Shown here: positions 33,001 to 47,405 of the stretch, one piece after another
How the letters are laid out: each line of letters starts with the position of its first letter
Position numbering within the stretch: the stretch's first letter is position 1
Assembly (NCBI RefSeq): GCF_016545825.1
Contig: NC_052612.1
Location: forward strand, 44,685,738-44,749,737
DNA length: 64,000 nt
Origin: Eucalyptus grandis
Taxonomy: Eukaryota; Streptophyta; Magnoliopsida; Myrtales; Myrtaceae
Reading direction: 5' to 3'
Made by a program: the position numbers and the translations under genes
Notes under the pieces: generated by a model
Database searches by the model: none
What the model was told of the DNA's origin: nothing
The model's input: the letters and a program-made list of their open reading frames with translations, nothing else

Positions 33001-36000
33001 GACCATGGAAAAGAATATTTTCAACATGCTGAACCATAGACTCTGCTTCAACACGCTCAATATTCCCTAGACAAGAGGTAGCAGATATAATTAAAACTCA
33101 AAAAGGGAAGGCAGTGACCTATCACAGATTGTAAAATGAAGCTGTAGATTACTACATACCGGCTATGTAAAATTCCAGGAAGGTCCTCGATAACATCAGG
33201 GGCAAAAAGTTGGTGAGATCTTCACCCTTAATGGAAGGAAGAACTTCAAGTTGTTCTGTCCAGGGCCGAGTATTATCTTGCAGTATTAGTGAGCAATAGT
33301 ACATAGCCTGTTGATAAGGTTGCTGAAACTTCAAATTCTGATAATCTTTCGTCACCACTTCCTGTAACATACATGCGCAAAGAGAGAATCACTAACGTAA
33401 CTTGTGCAAAAACTGAAGGTAAAGGGTGCAGATATATATGGGGGGGGAGAGAGAGAGAGAGAGAGAGAGCTAAAAGTTAACCTTGATCACAGCAAATCTC
33501 TCAGGTCTTACTTCAAAGGTTGCTATTTTCTCGATGACTTTTTCCAGCAATATCCTCAGTTTGTGATTATAACCAATCACAGTGACCTAAGTAATAAAAC
33601 AAAGGATCAGCACATAGAATGTCCACTCCTGCATACACAAGAGAGACAAGGGCACTCTAAAGAATTGCTTGCCCACATCAATTCCATTGAGAAAAATTTA
33701 AGGATCTTTTTCGGGACAGAAAAAACTGAGTAAAGGAAAAGCGTAAAACCATATCCCAGTCATTTTGTGCTTAAAAAAACTAAAACTAGTACCTGAAAAC
33801 CTGTGTTGGTATGATGCACACCGTAATAAAGGCCAGCAACCTGTGCATAATAAGCTGAAGCACACCCATAAAAGGAAAATTATGGAGAGAACCGGCCATA
33901 TATGATCATAGTAATACCCAAATAGATAGAAGAACAGATTGCAGAAAAAGAGGGACTAAATTCTAAGGTATACAGATCACAATAAATTTTTTTTTTTTTT
34001 TGGCAGAAGATCACATTAAAATTGACTGCCATTTTTCAAAGGAATAACTACAGTTAAATAAAGACAGATATGAAACATAGCATGAGGTAACCATTTAGAG
34101 CATATCATCTAGCATACTATAGAATCTTACCAAATTCATTCAAGTAATCCATCATAGAGCATGTCATTTAGTGTACTTTAGAATCTTACCGAATTCATTC
34201 AGGTAATCCATCAACAACCGCGTAAATATATCAGTCAGCACTTCAGCTTCAGATGAGTTGCTACCATAGGGGCAGCTGAAATCTATTCTAACATATGCCT
34301 TGGGAGTGGAGAATACAGTATCAGGCTTGAACCACAATGACGAGTATGATGACTTCCTCAAAAGAATTGGCAATTTCATCTGTTCATAAAATCAGTCATG
34401 ATAGGAGCTAAAGATTAATCGGATAAGTTCAGAATGTATCATACACCACACCTTTTCTTCTGAAGTTTTTAGAGATAAGTCCGTAGGGACGAATACATTG
34501 GGTACTGGCAGATGCAAATTTTCATCAGGAGAAGACGACATCCATCCCTGCAAATCAGTACAGACAATATAAAGGATAATCCTTTCCATTCTCCAGCAAA
34601 AGAAAAGGATGTATACTCCATCTCATGGTATTATGTTCCCTCTTTTAGTGAAAATCTGCATACTACATTTGAAAAGAAAACCAGTTTATCTCAGAGGGTC
34701 CACAATATTATATTTGAATGGGTACACATAACATAAGCAATTGATGGTACTATAGTGGGGATTATCTCTCAGACATCTTATACAAATGATTCATGAAGTA
34801 TCTAATAGAATCATGCCACCAGATTATAAAAAGGAAAAGAAAAGGCTTGGTAGACCTAAAAATGTTTGAACATTGCAGGGAATGAATATTCACAGTGTTG
34901 GGGCAATTTTGCCAACTAGTCAAAAACAATTCAATATAAGATGTTTATCATTTAAGCATAATGTGCCACTTCATCTGTGAGACCACTCCACTTAGAATGA
35001 AAATCAGTGACATAATTAACAAGGAAGACATGCCTGTATAGTAGAGACGGAGATTCTGCTCATGGAATATGCTGTTCCATACCATGGTTCCACCATGTCT
35101 GTTGATTCTTCAAAGCTCTTGGACTCCCAAAAGATTCTGTTGGATAAAATAAGTAATTCCTATTTAGATTATGTTGACAGAAGTAAGCATGAAAAACATT
35201 CCAATTTGCAAAGGATAGTCACAATGCAATCCTTGAAAAGAATTTTCAGTGCATAATTAATAATATCTATGAATAGTGTGACTGGTTTCTGGTGAATAGG
35301 GATGGTTATAGCCTTGGATAAGTCATGATTTTATTAGGAGATTCTGGATTTGATGTTCAACGAACAAGCTGGAAAGTGGAAATGGTTAACTAAAAAATGG
35401 GTAATGAAATGGCAGTTGGGCATCTGCTTTCTCCAGTTGTATTGTCCTATTTGACGAATAACTTTAAGGACCACATTCATGTTTTCATGAAAAGATATTT
35501 TATAAAAAGCTAAACATAGAAAGAGATTTCTCAATTTTGATTAAGGCGTAACCCGTGCCTGAATATCCTTACTGGAAAATCCTAGCAGATCTTGCCAAAA
35601 GTATCAATGCAGATGACGTTTCCAAGTCTTTGCCTCTATACAGACAGTACAGTGCCAGCATGAAGGGGTGTGCCTGGACAGGTGCATGCATGTGAAAGCG
35701 TATGCGTTGATACTGCCTTTTCTTGCAGGTGCAGAAATGAATGGCAGTGTGGTGGGTTGGAATGGCCAACCCCAAAAAAACCACATACCTGATTAGTACC
35801 CTAAAACATGTTTTCGAAATAAAGTTCCAAAACTCTTCCCAATTAGGTATATCTAAACCTAAAACCCGACCTTTTTCTTTATTTTGAATAAACACATAAA
35901 CATAAACACAAAAAAGAAAAGAATAATAATACTGCAGTCAGGTCTGATCAGGGTACCCGCCAAACAGATCCTCCAGACTATAGAATTATAGCGTTTGGAG

Positions 36001-39000
36001 AAGTTGAGAAACCAATGGAACCTGACCCTATGGTTTTCTATGTAGGTGTGACGTCCATACAGGGGGCCTGGTGAACCTAGCCCTCTAAAACTTCTCGCAT
36101 TAGGAAAAATAATGGGAGACGAGTTCTAAGTAGCTTTACTTTCATGTAATTTCGTATATAAGAGATGATTCCTCTCAAAAACTCAAGCACATCAAAACAC
36201 TAAATTTTCTTTGATAAACCTTCCCATGCACTTACAATGCAGCAACCAGGAAAAGAACAATCAAATAGCCATTAGAAACAACGGAAAGTGTCATTTGATA
36301 ACCCCTAAAGCATGATTTCAATCCTTTCTGAGAAGTAGTAGACTCACCGGACATTGTCTGGAGAGAGCTTATCCAGCACCATTTGAATAGTGCCAGGACT
36401 GAATTTACAAGGCAAAGATGACCCCACAATCCAATCTTCAGGTGGATATATCTAAAGTTCCATTAACAAACTGGCAAATCATTAGATATCAATAATCACG
36501 ATGATTTCACTTCAATCAGGCATGGCATGCATTAAATGTAAAAGGAGAAAAATCTCTCTAAGCACCAGTTCTTACTAAAAAATGGATTACTTAAAGAACC
36601 AAATGTTTACATCTCATCCAAAAACCAAATGTTTACATCTCATCTTCTAAAGAGATGAGCTTTGCAGGTACTTGTCATGTTGTTTACAGCCTTCAAACTC
36701 TTCAGAATCAATTCTACCTGAACAACTAGCACTTTGCAGGTGTAAGACCACTCCACTTCAGGGACAGGATTATGTTTTAAGTTGTGGCAGAAGCTGCCTC
36801 ACATCATGGACTTTTATGAAAAAGAGTAACATGTTCAAAACATTTTAATGATCCTTTCATTGATGCTTCCATATAAGCCATCATTCAATGAAGAACACTT
36901 AAGACCTTTCCAAACATTGAAATATAAATTCAATTATAATATTTCAAAAAATTTAAAGTATTTCTTCTATTTTCACATTTTGGAGAGAAATCCCCTCTTG
37001 CTTTTTAAATCAAAACCAAACGAGCTCCTAGTTACAGATCAAAAGTTTTTCAATAAATTAATGTCAAGTTAACTTCCACATCAAAAGAATTCCAGCCAGC
37101 CCTTGATAACACTTAGGCACCACCGACACACAAGTATATCAAAAAAAGGCAAAAGGAAGATTATAAAGAAATGCTTAACTCACCTCCATATTGGATGCAA
37201 CATTGACCACATAATCAATGGGAGAGATTTTGTCTTGATAATGAAACTTAGTCTCGCACAAGGCTGAGAGCTTCAACAACACATAATATACTATATAAGT
37301 TTAAAGGAAAGTTTCTGTTTACATAAATTGACAATCAACAACTGTACAACAAAATACAACTTAAAAATCAAGGAAACTTCGATAACATCATGAACTGTAT
37401 CGCGTTAAATTCAAAATAGCTAGGGGTGACCCCATCGAAAAAGCGACATTAAAGCATGTCAAAGAAATCAATTAATAATCTTGCACATAAACAAGGCCAG
37501 GCGGCAGAACCATGTGCAAGTAATAACTACTTTCATTAATGTATAGATACAGATACAGATATAGATATGAAAACACGTAGTAGATTTACCTGCCTCACAT
37601 TCATCTCGCATATCTCGGTAAAGTATAAATGAATAGACCGCTTAGCTCATGATTATTTCTCACCATAATGATATGTTTCAAAATGATTTAGAAAGAATAC
37701 ATAACCACTTTATGCCAGGATTTCCCTGATTCTGTTTGTGTGCAATCGCCAAAACAACTTATGTTCAATGTACTATACATTTATGAACAAGATCATTAAC
37801 CAGCCACAAATAGGTGATGCACTTAATGTTTTCTGTAAGCAGGTAAGTGTATGAGATGCCAATCGAGAAACTGAGTATAAGACAACCACTGATAGCAGCA
37901 GAAGAAATTGCTCATACGCATGCTACCGGAAGTCAGTCTTTGCTTTCCCATGTGATGAGTAAGAAAATGAGCAACCTTTTCCACATAGTTCATTTGCCTA
38001 CCTCGTCAAATATCCACTTGCAAACACCGGATTGTTGTAAGAGAGAAATATACTTGAACAGCAAACCAATAATATCTTGCACATGTTCTGCAAAAAAAGT
38101 CAACAAAACAGAATTAACCTTGAAAAATGAACTAATCCATAGATAAATGGACAAAAGAGTATTTATAGACGGATGGGAGACCACAAATAGTCGAAGCTCC
38201 TATAAGTATAGTATAGTGTTTGGAATAAAAGGACCTTATGAGACAACTTAAGTATCTGGTAGCGAAAAAACCAACTCCATCATATAACAATTTCAAGCCA
38301 AAAATTGCCATACTTCTTCTAAAGTGCAACAGGCATAGGTCCAGTTCCATAAATTTGAGGCGTGGACTGTCTAAAAAATTATCGAGTCCAAATTTTCCAC
38401 CATGAAACCACAGTATTGTCGAATTTGGGAAATACCAACGTTTCAGTCAAGAACTTGATAAATAAGGCAAATTAAACAGAAAAATAAAGTGGTAAAATAA
38501 AACACTGCCCAACCGTAAAAATAGACATTTTCACCACAAGTTTTATCTCCTAATTTCACTAGAACACTTGACAAGTATGCAGCATGCAACGTGATCATCA
38601 ATTAATCCAACTTAAAAATTAGGGAAATGACAAACATCAATGAATAAAGCATGCTCTGATCGCAAACAAATACAGATAAATGGTAATTAAAAAAAAATAA
38701 CAACTTAGGTAGAAAATGTAAAAGCCTATCATATCTGTGGTCGCACAAATAAACATTTGAGAATGCGAAAAATGAGAAAGGGGCTGACAAAAGCCAGGAT
38801 GCAAAACTTATACATACAAGCAGGGGCAGATTCACAGAAACTGATGGCACAGCTGCACATGCCTAAGACAACAAATCCAACAAAAGCACATGCTGGAGAG
38901 AGAGAGAGGTGTTTCTTATGATAAAGCTAGAGGAGAGAATGAGGAATATGAAGACACTAACCATGACCAGCATCAGTAAGATCGATTGCCACTTTAAAAA

Positions 39001-42000
39001 ATGAAAATTCCCTACTCCACTCTCCTTCACCTGCAGACAAACCCGTAGCCCATCCTGCAGCATCAAAGCCACAAAATGGCAAGAGAAGACAAAGCATTAT
39101 GTAATTTTTCTACTTGTGTAGATAAAAGATGCACAAAGGAGTTTGGTGCCGGGAACCCCTTTTGTATAGTTCTGGTTAAAGTCAATATATTCTTACCTTA
39201 CCGAAAAAAAGAAAAAGATACACAAAGGAGCAATTTGCAGGAAATATAGTAAGAAGTTCTTCTACCTCAGAGTCCTCCAAAACTTAAAGGAAAAGGAGAA
39301 AAAGAAAGACATCCTCAAGGTTCAACCTCCCCAGAAAAACTACAACTTTTCCGCCACAAAAGTGGGTAATGTTCAAAAGCTAACACTTAGGTGGCTTCAA
39401 CCATACTAAGCAAGAATAGAGGCCCTAGGTCATCCAACATTGAGTTCCGGTGCCATGAAGAGCTTCTAATAGTGTAGTCAGTAGTGTTACCAAAGTGAAC
39501 CCAAAATCACCGTTGCTAAATAATAAGCTAACAGGTTACAGCTAGTTTGCTTGCTCGGCAATTGTATTGTTTATGGGAAGACGACATTCAAGAGAACGGT
39601 CTCAAGAACATGATTTTGGGTGAATAATGTCAGAGAGGTAAGATCTTAGTAAACCATTGCCCTTTTTTAAGTAAAAAGGGTGGGGAGGTGACCAGTGCTA
39701 GCGACCTCCTCTGAGCATTACCATAAGGGTCACACCCTGCAACAAAATTTTCGGTCTAAGCCTGTCACACGCAGCCCCACCAAGATCTCGATAAACCATT
39801 GCCTTTCGGCAAGATGGAAGAATGCACAAGATCTCTAATTGCAGCTGGACTACATTACTGTGGTGTCAGGACAGTGCTATGGACAAGCTTTGTTGTGTTA
39901 TTTCAGGCCAAATACTAAGGAGAATGATGTTCCACCTCTGCAAGGGATTTTCCCGTCGTTTTTCTTTTGGCCAATAGATTTTTCTGTTGTTAAAAAGCAG
40001 ATATTACTGCACATTCAGCTGTCCTTTCAATTTCATGAGGAAAAAAAAATGTTAAACCTTCCAGAGAAACAGTATAACCTCTCAATATGAAGACCAGACA
40101 ATTTGCTATACTTAATGCTACAACTAGCACTTTCCTATCTTTTTAGGTGGGTTGGCAACCACTTCATAGTCGCAAATTAAAAAAAAAAATTCTTCGAGAG
40201 AGAGGGGCAGTTACAGGGAACTTCTTGTGCCCTGAAGCTTTGAAATCCCACAAGCTATGGTCTACCATTTAAATTTGAATGACAAAAATTATATTATCTT
40301 TCAGCAAGAGAAAGGATGACTGACTGCATCGGGTTCAGACAAAAAGGATCCAAATCTACGTCTATTGCAGATTTAAAATTTTGAAGAGAGAAAAAACATG
40401 GTTATGCTAACATCCCAGTATACATTTCCTTCATATCAACAGGTGAATAACGGAGGTGCGGATAAAAGGGAAAGGCAACTTGTGTGGAAGTAAAACTCTC
40501 AAAAGCACCTATAGATCAACCAAAGGATATAACCAACAGAGTCTCTGAAGTGGATTCTATTTCTAGTTCCTAAACAAGGACATCGCACTAAAGTAATTGC
40601 AAAAGGCTTTTGTTATTGCGTGCCCCTAAGGGCACTCATAAGATGTTACTTGAATATACAAATGCATACATGCAAGAAATCAAAAGCAAGTAAGAGTAGT
40701 ACTTTTACATATCACAAGAAATTTAAACATGCAAATTTTACCTTTAACATTGTCAAGGAAGTCAGAGATCTACTGACTCATTAAAATTTCTACAAAAAAT
40801 TAATTGATCTATTTGTGCAACCATCAGTGAAAAAAAAATTGTATGTACCCTCTTCACGTAATTTTGCATCAAAATTATAAATGCATGCATCGGAAAGTTG
40901 ATGGGCGAAATCATGTGAAAGATGTGCACACCCACCCAATATCTTCAAGACGTAAAACAGAGACCCTTCTCCTTCATGGCCAATAAGATGACCGAGATAC
41001 CTGCAAGGCCCTTCCTTATAGTGATGAATCTCCGGAGTTACTGGCCAGATAACCCTCAATTTGTGACCTTGCTTGATTGGGACAGTTTTCACAAGAATCT
41101 GGAGATCAAATTTTAGAAATCAAAATCCTAATATCTTGTTTTAATAAGTCTTATCCCTTCCACCGTTAAATTAGAAATTGAAAACCGCAGAATCCTAGAC
41201 TAAGCACAACAATCTTGGCAAGGATATGAAAACCTGTAGATGCTCTGAGCTGCAAGGTTGTCCAGGAAAACGAGAACAGCTTTTAACAGCATTTTGAATT
41301 TCTTGGAACTTCTCCTCTACCAGACATTGAATTTTATCAAGATTTTCTGCCATCAACATCAGAAAAAGATGTTACCTGAATATGAAAATTATTTACCAAT
41401 TTTTTTCCCATCTCAAGGGAGTTTAATATGAAATCTTGACAGAATTATTCAAGTTATCAATATTTCTTTTTTACAAAATCTTCAGCATATAGAAACTAGA
41501 TTCAAAACAAACCTTTTGAATATACGACCAGATGCATTAGATTAGATGAATAGTTCTCTTTGTAAAATTTGATTAGCTCATTTCTGGTATCCAGTCCCTT
41601 TTGTCTCGGTCGAACCTCCAAGGTATCCCAATTTCCTACAATATGCAGGAGCAACATGTTTTCACAATGATGAAAAATAATATAACTGCAACAAGACAAA
41701 TCACTTGCTTCTTCTTTTTATAATGTACAGACGACGCAATAGACTACAATTACTACACACATGAAACTGGAGTTCTTTTACAAATTAAATTAAAAAGAAA
41801 TTGGTTTCAAGTTGCTCGGCCCATTAAGCTGTAATACCTAAGACTTAAAATCTGATACCTTACTAATCAAGAACTGAGGAGTTTAACAAAAGAACTTCCA
41901 TCCTCTTCTGCATTAGAGACAGAAAAATTTGAGACACTCACCTGTGCTAAACTTATGATATGGATGACTTTTCTCGCTCATATGTTTCTGAAGCTGCATA

Positions 42001-45000
42001 GATGGACCAGCGTTAGCACCAGCAAGAGTGAGAGGATAAGAGTACAGACTCACCATCTTACGCAGTCAAAAGTGATTTATTGCAGCACAATGAAATCATA
42101 AAAAAACTTGCGAAAGCTAAGATAATCTAATGGGAGAACTATTGGAGCTTTATCAGTTTTTCTATTTGCTGTATGGCTCTAACATTTCTCTCACTTCAGT
42201 GGATAATTTGTCTTCAAGGAGTTGTAGAGATGGGATTTCTTTCGTACTGCCGTATTTTAGTTACTCGAAAAGAAGATTGTTGGTAGCAACAAGGCTTTCC
42301 TTGGAAAGCTATTTGGACAGTGAGAGTACCAACTAGAGTTTAATTTTTCATTTTGAAGGCATCTTGGGAATGTACTCTCTCCTTACACAATTTGCATAAA
42401 AGAAGGGTTCTGCTGGTCAGTAGATGCTTTTTTTTTTTTGTGGGAAAAAGAGAAGCAGAGGCAGTGAGACATCTCTTCACTGTCCATGGACAAGAATGAT
42501 CTGGGTGTGTGCATTGGGCAATCTTGGGTTATATAAAGATCTATTGCACAAGCATTATGGGCTTGGCAAGGTCTTCCTTTGCCTCATGTTAAGTAAAGCA
42601 GGATTTCTTCAATCCTTCTTGCTGCTTTTTGGTCGATTCGGAAAGAGTGGAATAAGAGATCTTTCATCATAGAGGAGACGCATTTCTGTAATTATCAAAA
42701 GTTGGTTAAAGTATTACGCTTTTGCTACAGTTGAAAGTTATATTGGATGTAAATGCTTTAATAGACACTTTAGATGATCTGTCTTTTAACTTAACTCTTT
42801 TTGTATATAGGTTTGCACCCCCTTGGTGGCCTATAGTAATCTTTCCTTTTACCTATCCCGAAAAAAAGGTGCAAAATGGGCTTAGCCTGATTGTTGAAGA
42901 CCATTATCTCCACCATTTACTCTGGTAAGGAAACCCTCAAAGTTCATTTTCTAAGGTAGCTAGATGACCATCAAAACAAATGTCATTATGTGTCGTCAAT
43001 GATTTAACTCTCACCTGGTTCATGCGCCAACCATCAGACAATAAATTCTTCTGATTCTCTGCATGGACAAAAAGGCTAACAATGAGCCTCTGTAGAAAAT
43101 GATCACGTACAAATAAACAGAGACATGACATTGAAGAATTGAATTACAATTCTGAGGTTCCTAATAAATAATCTAACCAGAATCAACAGCTTTAATTTCC
43201 CTCGTTGTGGCGTCAGCAGACATCAAGGGTTTAACGAAAAACTGTGCAAACCTGGTCCACAGGTAAGAAATACAACAGGTGCAGAAGTTATACAAAAATT
43301 CCTTGAGCTATCATTGACAAAAAAAGAGAGAAGTTCACCATGTACCTGTCCAATGCCTCTTCAAAGCTATCAACATTAACATCGAAATAGAAGTTTGTGT
43401 GTTCGGATGCCGTAAAAGCATTTGTACTACCCCCATGCTAATCACAGTGAGATAAAAAAAATTAAGAGGGTTATTTTACAAACTTCAGCCATGTAGAAGC
43501 ATATAAAATGCCAAGGAGTTTCTTTGAGGATAAAGGAACCTAATATAGAAAACAAGCTACCATGCCACGAAATATCCCAAGAGAGCAAAATAAGCAAGAA
43601 GCAGAAGCAGACGCCATAATTTACAGAGAATGGACAGAGAGCACTCGAGAAACCTTGTCCATCTACAATTACCAAGAAGTTGATGCCAAAGAAAGCAAAC
43701 ACAAGCTCCCATTCTAGAGACCACAATTTCAGGTTCCACACAGATACCATAATACAATATCCTCGGCCTTGTTATTTTTAAAAAGTTAACCTATCCCCAA
43801 AATAACGCATGGATACCTTGCTATTGCAGCATATAGCAATTAAATAATGTCTTGATTTAAACTCAGAAAGGGAGAGGGAAAAAATGGAAGAAAAGTATCT
43901 TACATAACCGAAAACAAGTAGAAAATGCATGATCTTTACGCGAAGCTATTGCCATGTATAATGTCATGAAAGCGAAATGAACAGCTGGCCTTGATTGTTT
44001 CTTGTCTTTGCATGTTTTTAAGATCTAAATTTGCAAATTAGACTCGTCGATTTAAGAGTTTGGTCTGTAGCACCAGTATCAGAAAGACTTTAGTTTCTTT
44101 TTTAGCCCTCCAATTACATGCATTCAGGGAGGCAAAAAAGGAACCTAAAGCAACTTGTCTCTTGCGCTAATTGCTTCAGAAAAATTCAAAAGGAACGGGG
44201 AAGTGGGAAGGGTCAGGGAGGCAGCTCAACCTTCTACCAAGCATCTCAGGTACATGAAACATTCTCAATGATGAACGGGATAAGCCAGATGCATCACCGA
44301 AAAATCATAAGCAGTTACCTCTGTGATGAACTTGGAATAACTATCCTCCTCAGGATACTTTTCGCTGGCATAAAACAGCATGTGCTCTGCAACAACATAT
44401 CAGATATAAGAAGGCAGGACTCACAGACACATGATACAAAAAGAAGCACCTTTTGAGGCAAAAAAACATGCATCATGAAATTGGGACCCTAAGAACCCAA
44501 AAAGAAAAAAGAAACTCCAAGAAGCCAGCTTATTTGTATACATAATCAGGAAATAGTAAAAGCTAATGGATCAATGACAAAGGTGTAATAAGTTGATCTT
44601 GTAGATCAAAATTCGTTACTGAAGATACTGCTTTCAGGTGAACATGATTTTATACATAACGAACTAGTGTTCTAAAATCAACATGAGAAGATGAGCTTTC
44701 AAAACACAAACAACCACCGCTTTTCCTAGAAGGCTGCTTCATGCCGTGAATTGAGAATACAAGGTATGACATGTTGAAGCATGATTTTGCACTAAATTTA
44801 GGGAAATTACCTACATCTGTTACATGCCTTCTTTCTACCAGATTCGTCGCTAAAATATCCATTAAATAGTGAATTTCGCAGTGAATAAATGATACTCTTC
44901 ACCTTCAACATCCAAATTGTGGACCAAACTATCAACATTTTCGACCTAAAACTTACTGAACTCAAGTTCCAGTTCTATTCTTCTCACTGCACATACACCA

Positions 45001-45470
45001 ATCGACAAACATGCAATCGATAATCGCAAGGGCACTGCTCCTCGCAGAGATTACAGCTTCTACACGTGCTTTCAATAATAATAATAATAATAAGAAGAAC
45101 GAATTACCGAGAAAATGGGCAAGGCCTTCGAGGCCATCGGGATCGCTGAAGGAGCCGACGCTGACATCCATAGAAGCAGCACACTGCACCACCCAAAACT
45201 TCATCAAAAACCGCATCCACTAAGTCGACAGTGTCGTCGTAAATCATCGTTCCCTTTCACGACACGCCGATAGGCAAATGCGACAGATTAACCGGCAACA
45301 CAAACAAATCGAAACGAAACGAGCGCGGCCGATGGGAGCGTACGGACCTTATCGGTGTCGGGGTCGCTGATGAGGAGGACCTCGAGAGCGTTCCTGAGGA
45401 CGACCCTCCGGTACTCCCTCTTGTCCGACCTCGGCTTCACTATCTCCACCTCCTCCCTCCCCACCGCCAT
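30063..45470 (-). CDS. Insulin-degrading-enzyme-like zinc metalloprotease (M16), copy B, complete
   Basis: Complete M16A peptidase of 967 aa, close to the roughly 970 aa of plant peroxisomal IDE. Exons: 45348-45470, 45108-45183, 44319-44386, 43346-43437, 43178-43251, 43015-43058, 41942-41993, 41513-41635, 41234-41346, 40936-41098, 38962-39054, 38002-38087, 37184-37270, 36348-36451, 35034-35136, 34452-34547, 34190-34379, 33793-33854, 33482-33586, 33160-33361, 32858-33066, 31799-31923, 31669-31720, 31508-31594, 30506-30628, 30063-30314. The first ATG opens MAVGREEVE and leads into the family's [11 protein letters not shown]. Zinc ligands H64, H68 and E145, catalytic E67, and R783/Y790 are all present. 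The protein ends GRVKL; the terminal KL resembles a weak PTS1 peroxisome signal, an inference that needs a targeting test. All introns are GT-AG except intron 15, whose donor is GC. Exon sizes and phases equal those of copy A throughout. Confidence 0.95.
33440..33470. repeat. GA microsatellite in IDE copy B intron 19
   Basis: A G-run followed by about 13 GA units lies close to the donor of exon 19 (33482 side). Copy A has a much shorter GAGAGAGAGGGAG here (about 1760). Confidence 0.85.
34096..34213. repeat. 59-bp tandem duplication spanning the exon 17 donor of IDE copy B
   Basis: Two units start at 34096 and 34155. Each contains, on the minus strand, the last coding bases of exon 17 (encoding YLNEF) and a GTAAGATTC donor. 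The upstream-most donor in transcription (34188-34189) keeps the frame. The duplicate, near 34129-34130, would lengthen the exon by 59 nt and shift the frame. Copy A has one unit. Confidence 0.8.
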
Positions 45471-45745
45471 TTCGCCTCCGGCCCCTCGCGATCACAAGAC
45501 GCCGATCGACGGGAACTCTCTCCGCTCCCTGCTGGCCGCGAACCGGAACGGAAAACCTCCTTCGGCTCGAGAGAGATTGCGATGGAAGAAAAGGCTCCGG
45601 CGGAGTCGTGGAGCTGCGGGCTTGCGATTGGATTCGCCTAATCGTGTGCAGATGCGTGTCCTGCGAGGTAAAAACGATGGAGATGGAGCCGCTCAAGAGT
45701 CAAGAAGACGCTGCGGTTCGTGTCCAGATTTTTTAGCAAATTGAG
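45471..45745 (-). promoter_or_regulatory. 5' leader and proximal promoter of IDE copy B
   Basis: A GC-rich stretch directly upstream of the ATG, similar in part to 14567-14850 (CCTCCTTCGGC, CGAGAGAGA). No TATA box was recognised. Plus-strand frames here are antisense shadows. Confidence 0.5.
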
Positions 45746-45749
45746 TATG

Positions 45750-46520
45750 ATAGAATAAGATGCGAAACCAAGAAAACTTATATTGAGCGAATTCAATGCT
45801 CAACAAATAAATGGGGTGAATTCAATGTTCAACAAATAGTTGAGGGAGGGAAGGATATAACAATAATAAATATAATAATAATATCGAATATATTCAAATC
45901 ATATCATATATATTATTTAATATAATAAATAAATAAAAATTTTATAAATAAATATGGTAAAAACCTCTCACGATATTCTGGTCTACTTTATTTTATTTTT
46001 CTTTTTTAAATTTCTTTCTTTCTTCCTCTCCCATCATTCTCTAATAAAATTTTATTAAATAGTAAAATATACTAAGAACCTAAAATACTAAAATATATCA
46101 TAAATATAAATATATATTAAAATAACCTAATTATTGTTTTTATTTTGAATTTCTTATATTATAATTCAAATATTATTTATATTGAAATATAATTTTAATT
46201 TAATAATATTGTCATTTGAGGGAAATGATTTTTTATTATTAATATTAGAAATCATATCTACTTTTATCATATCTCCCATATGGGATAATTTTATCGAGTT
46301 TATATCTTATTATATCCGACTTTATTTTATCTGGGAATACATAATAAAATAAATTTTATTGTATTATGAATTTTATGCCGATTGTCAAACAAAGTCTTAT
46401 AGATCTCAATAATGGCAATAGGGAAATGAAAGAGTCATTGTTGGTTTGCATTAGCGATGAGAAAGAGGAAAGCCTGTTTTTCCTCTTCGTTTTTTAATAT
46501 AAAAGGGTTAAATCATAGCG
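45750..46520. other. Very AT-rich spacer, no gene seen
   Basis: Long stretches of AATATAATAATAATA-type sequence and T-rich runs. No frame, RNA gene or clear transposon end was found. Confidence 0.6.
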
Positions 46521-47405
46521 TAATAAGTTGGGATATGTTTAGTAGAATTCCTAAAATTTATTATAAAAGTACAATTGAGAAGCGTAATTAAGTCATAAAA
46601 CTTATCAAATTTATATTCGAATTTTTTCATTAACTCCGTTCATTTCAACTAATGAAAAATGCTGACGTGGCATTTTTAAAAAAATTTCTTCTAACGTGGC
46701 ATGATGCGGATCATATTCTAATTCTTTAAATAGAATTTCAATTAAATAAAATAATAATAATAAAAGAAGCTAAAGGCAATGGTGGTAGCCCTTACCACCA
46801 TCGCTCTATTGCCAGAAAGGGCTAATGGGGGCTCAGCGAGGGTCGCAAGGAGTTGTCAAGGCCTCAACAAGGGCGACGACCCTCATCTAGATTGCGCCAT
46901 GTTCTGGCATCCCTCACCAAGGGTCACCATAGCTAGGTGAGGACTCGGTGAGGGTCGCCGGCCTTGGTTGAGGCTCCGACAACCCTTGCCAACCCTTTTT
47001 GGCAACGGGGCAGTGGTGGTGACAAGGGCTCGATCCCCTTGCCCTTACTCCTTTTCTTGTGTATGTGTTTTTTTTAATGATTTTATTTTATTTGATTAAT
47101 ATTATGAATTTAAAATTAAAATTTAATTCAAAACAACATCATTTTAACCCTGTTTTTCATGTTTTAGCCACATCGGTTTCGTATGGAAGAGATGATGTAT
47201 TTACAAAAATCACATTGGATTTTTTTTTTTTTTTTAAGAAAATCACATTGGATTTTTCCATTAGTCTAAATGGACAAAATTAACAAAATGACTTAATTGT
47301 ATCAATTTAACAAGTTTTATGGCTTAATTAAACTTTTTATAAGTTTTACGACTTATTATACTTTTGCAACCAGTTTTAAGACTTCTAGGAACACATTCCT
47401 AAAAC
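46520..47405. mobile_element. TIR element with GC-rich core
   Basis: Left-arm motifs (GTAATTAAGTCATAAAACTT, CATTAACTCCGTTCATTT, ACTAATGAAAAATGCTGACGTGG) are matched, inverted, in the right arm at 47150-47400. The core (46770-47040) is GC-rich with AAGGGCTAATGG and GGTGAGG motifs. The right arm resembles that of the truncated element at 60950-61440 (CATGTTTTAGCCA), so the two belong together. Confidence 0.7.
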
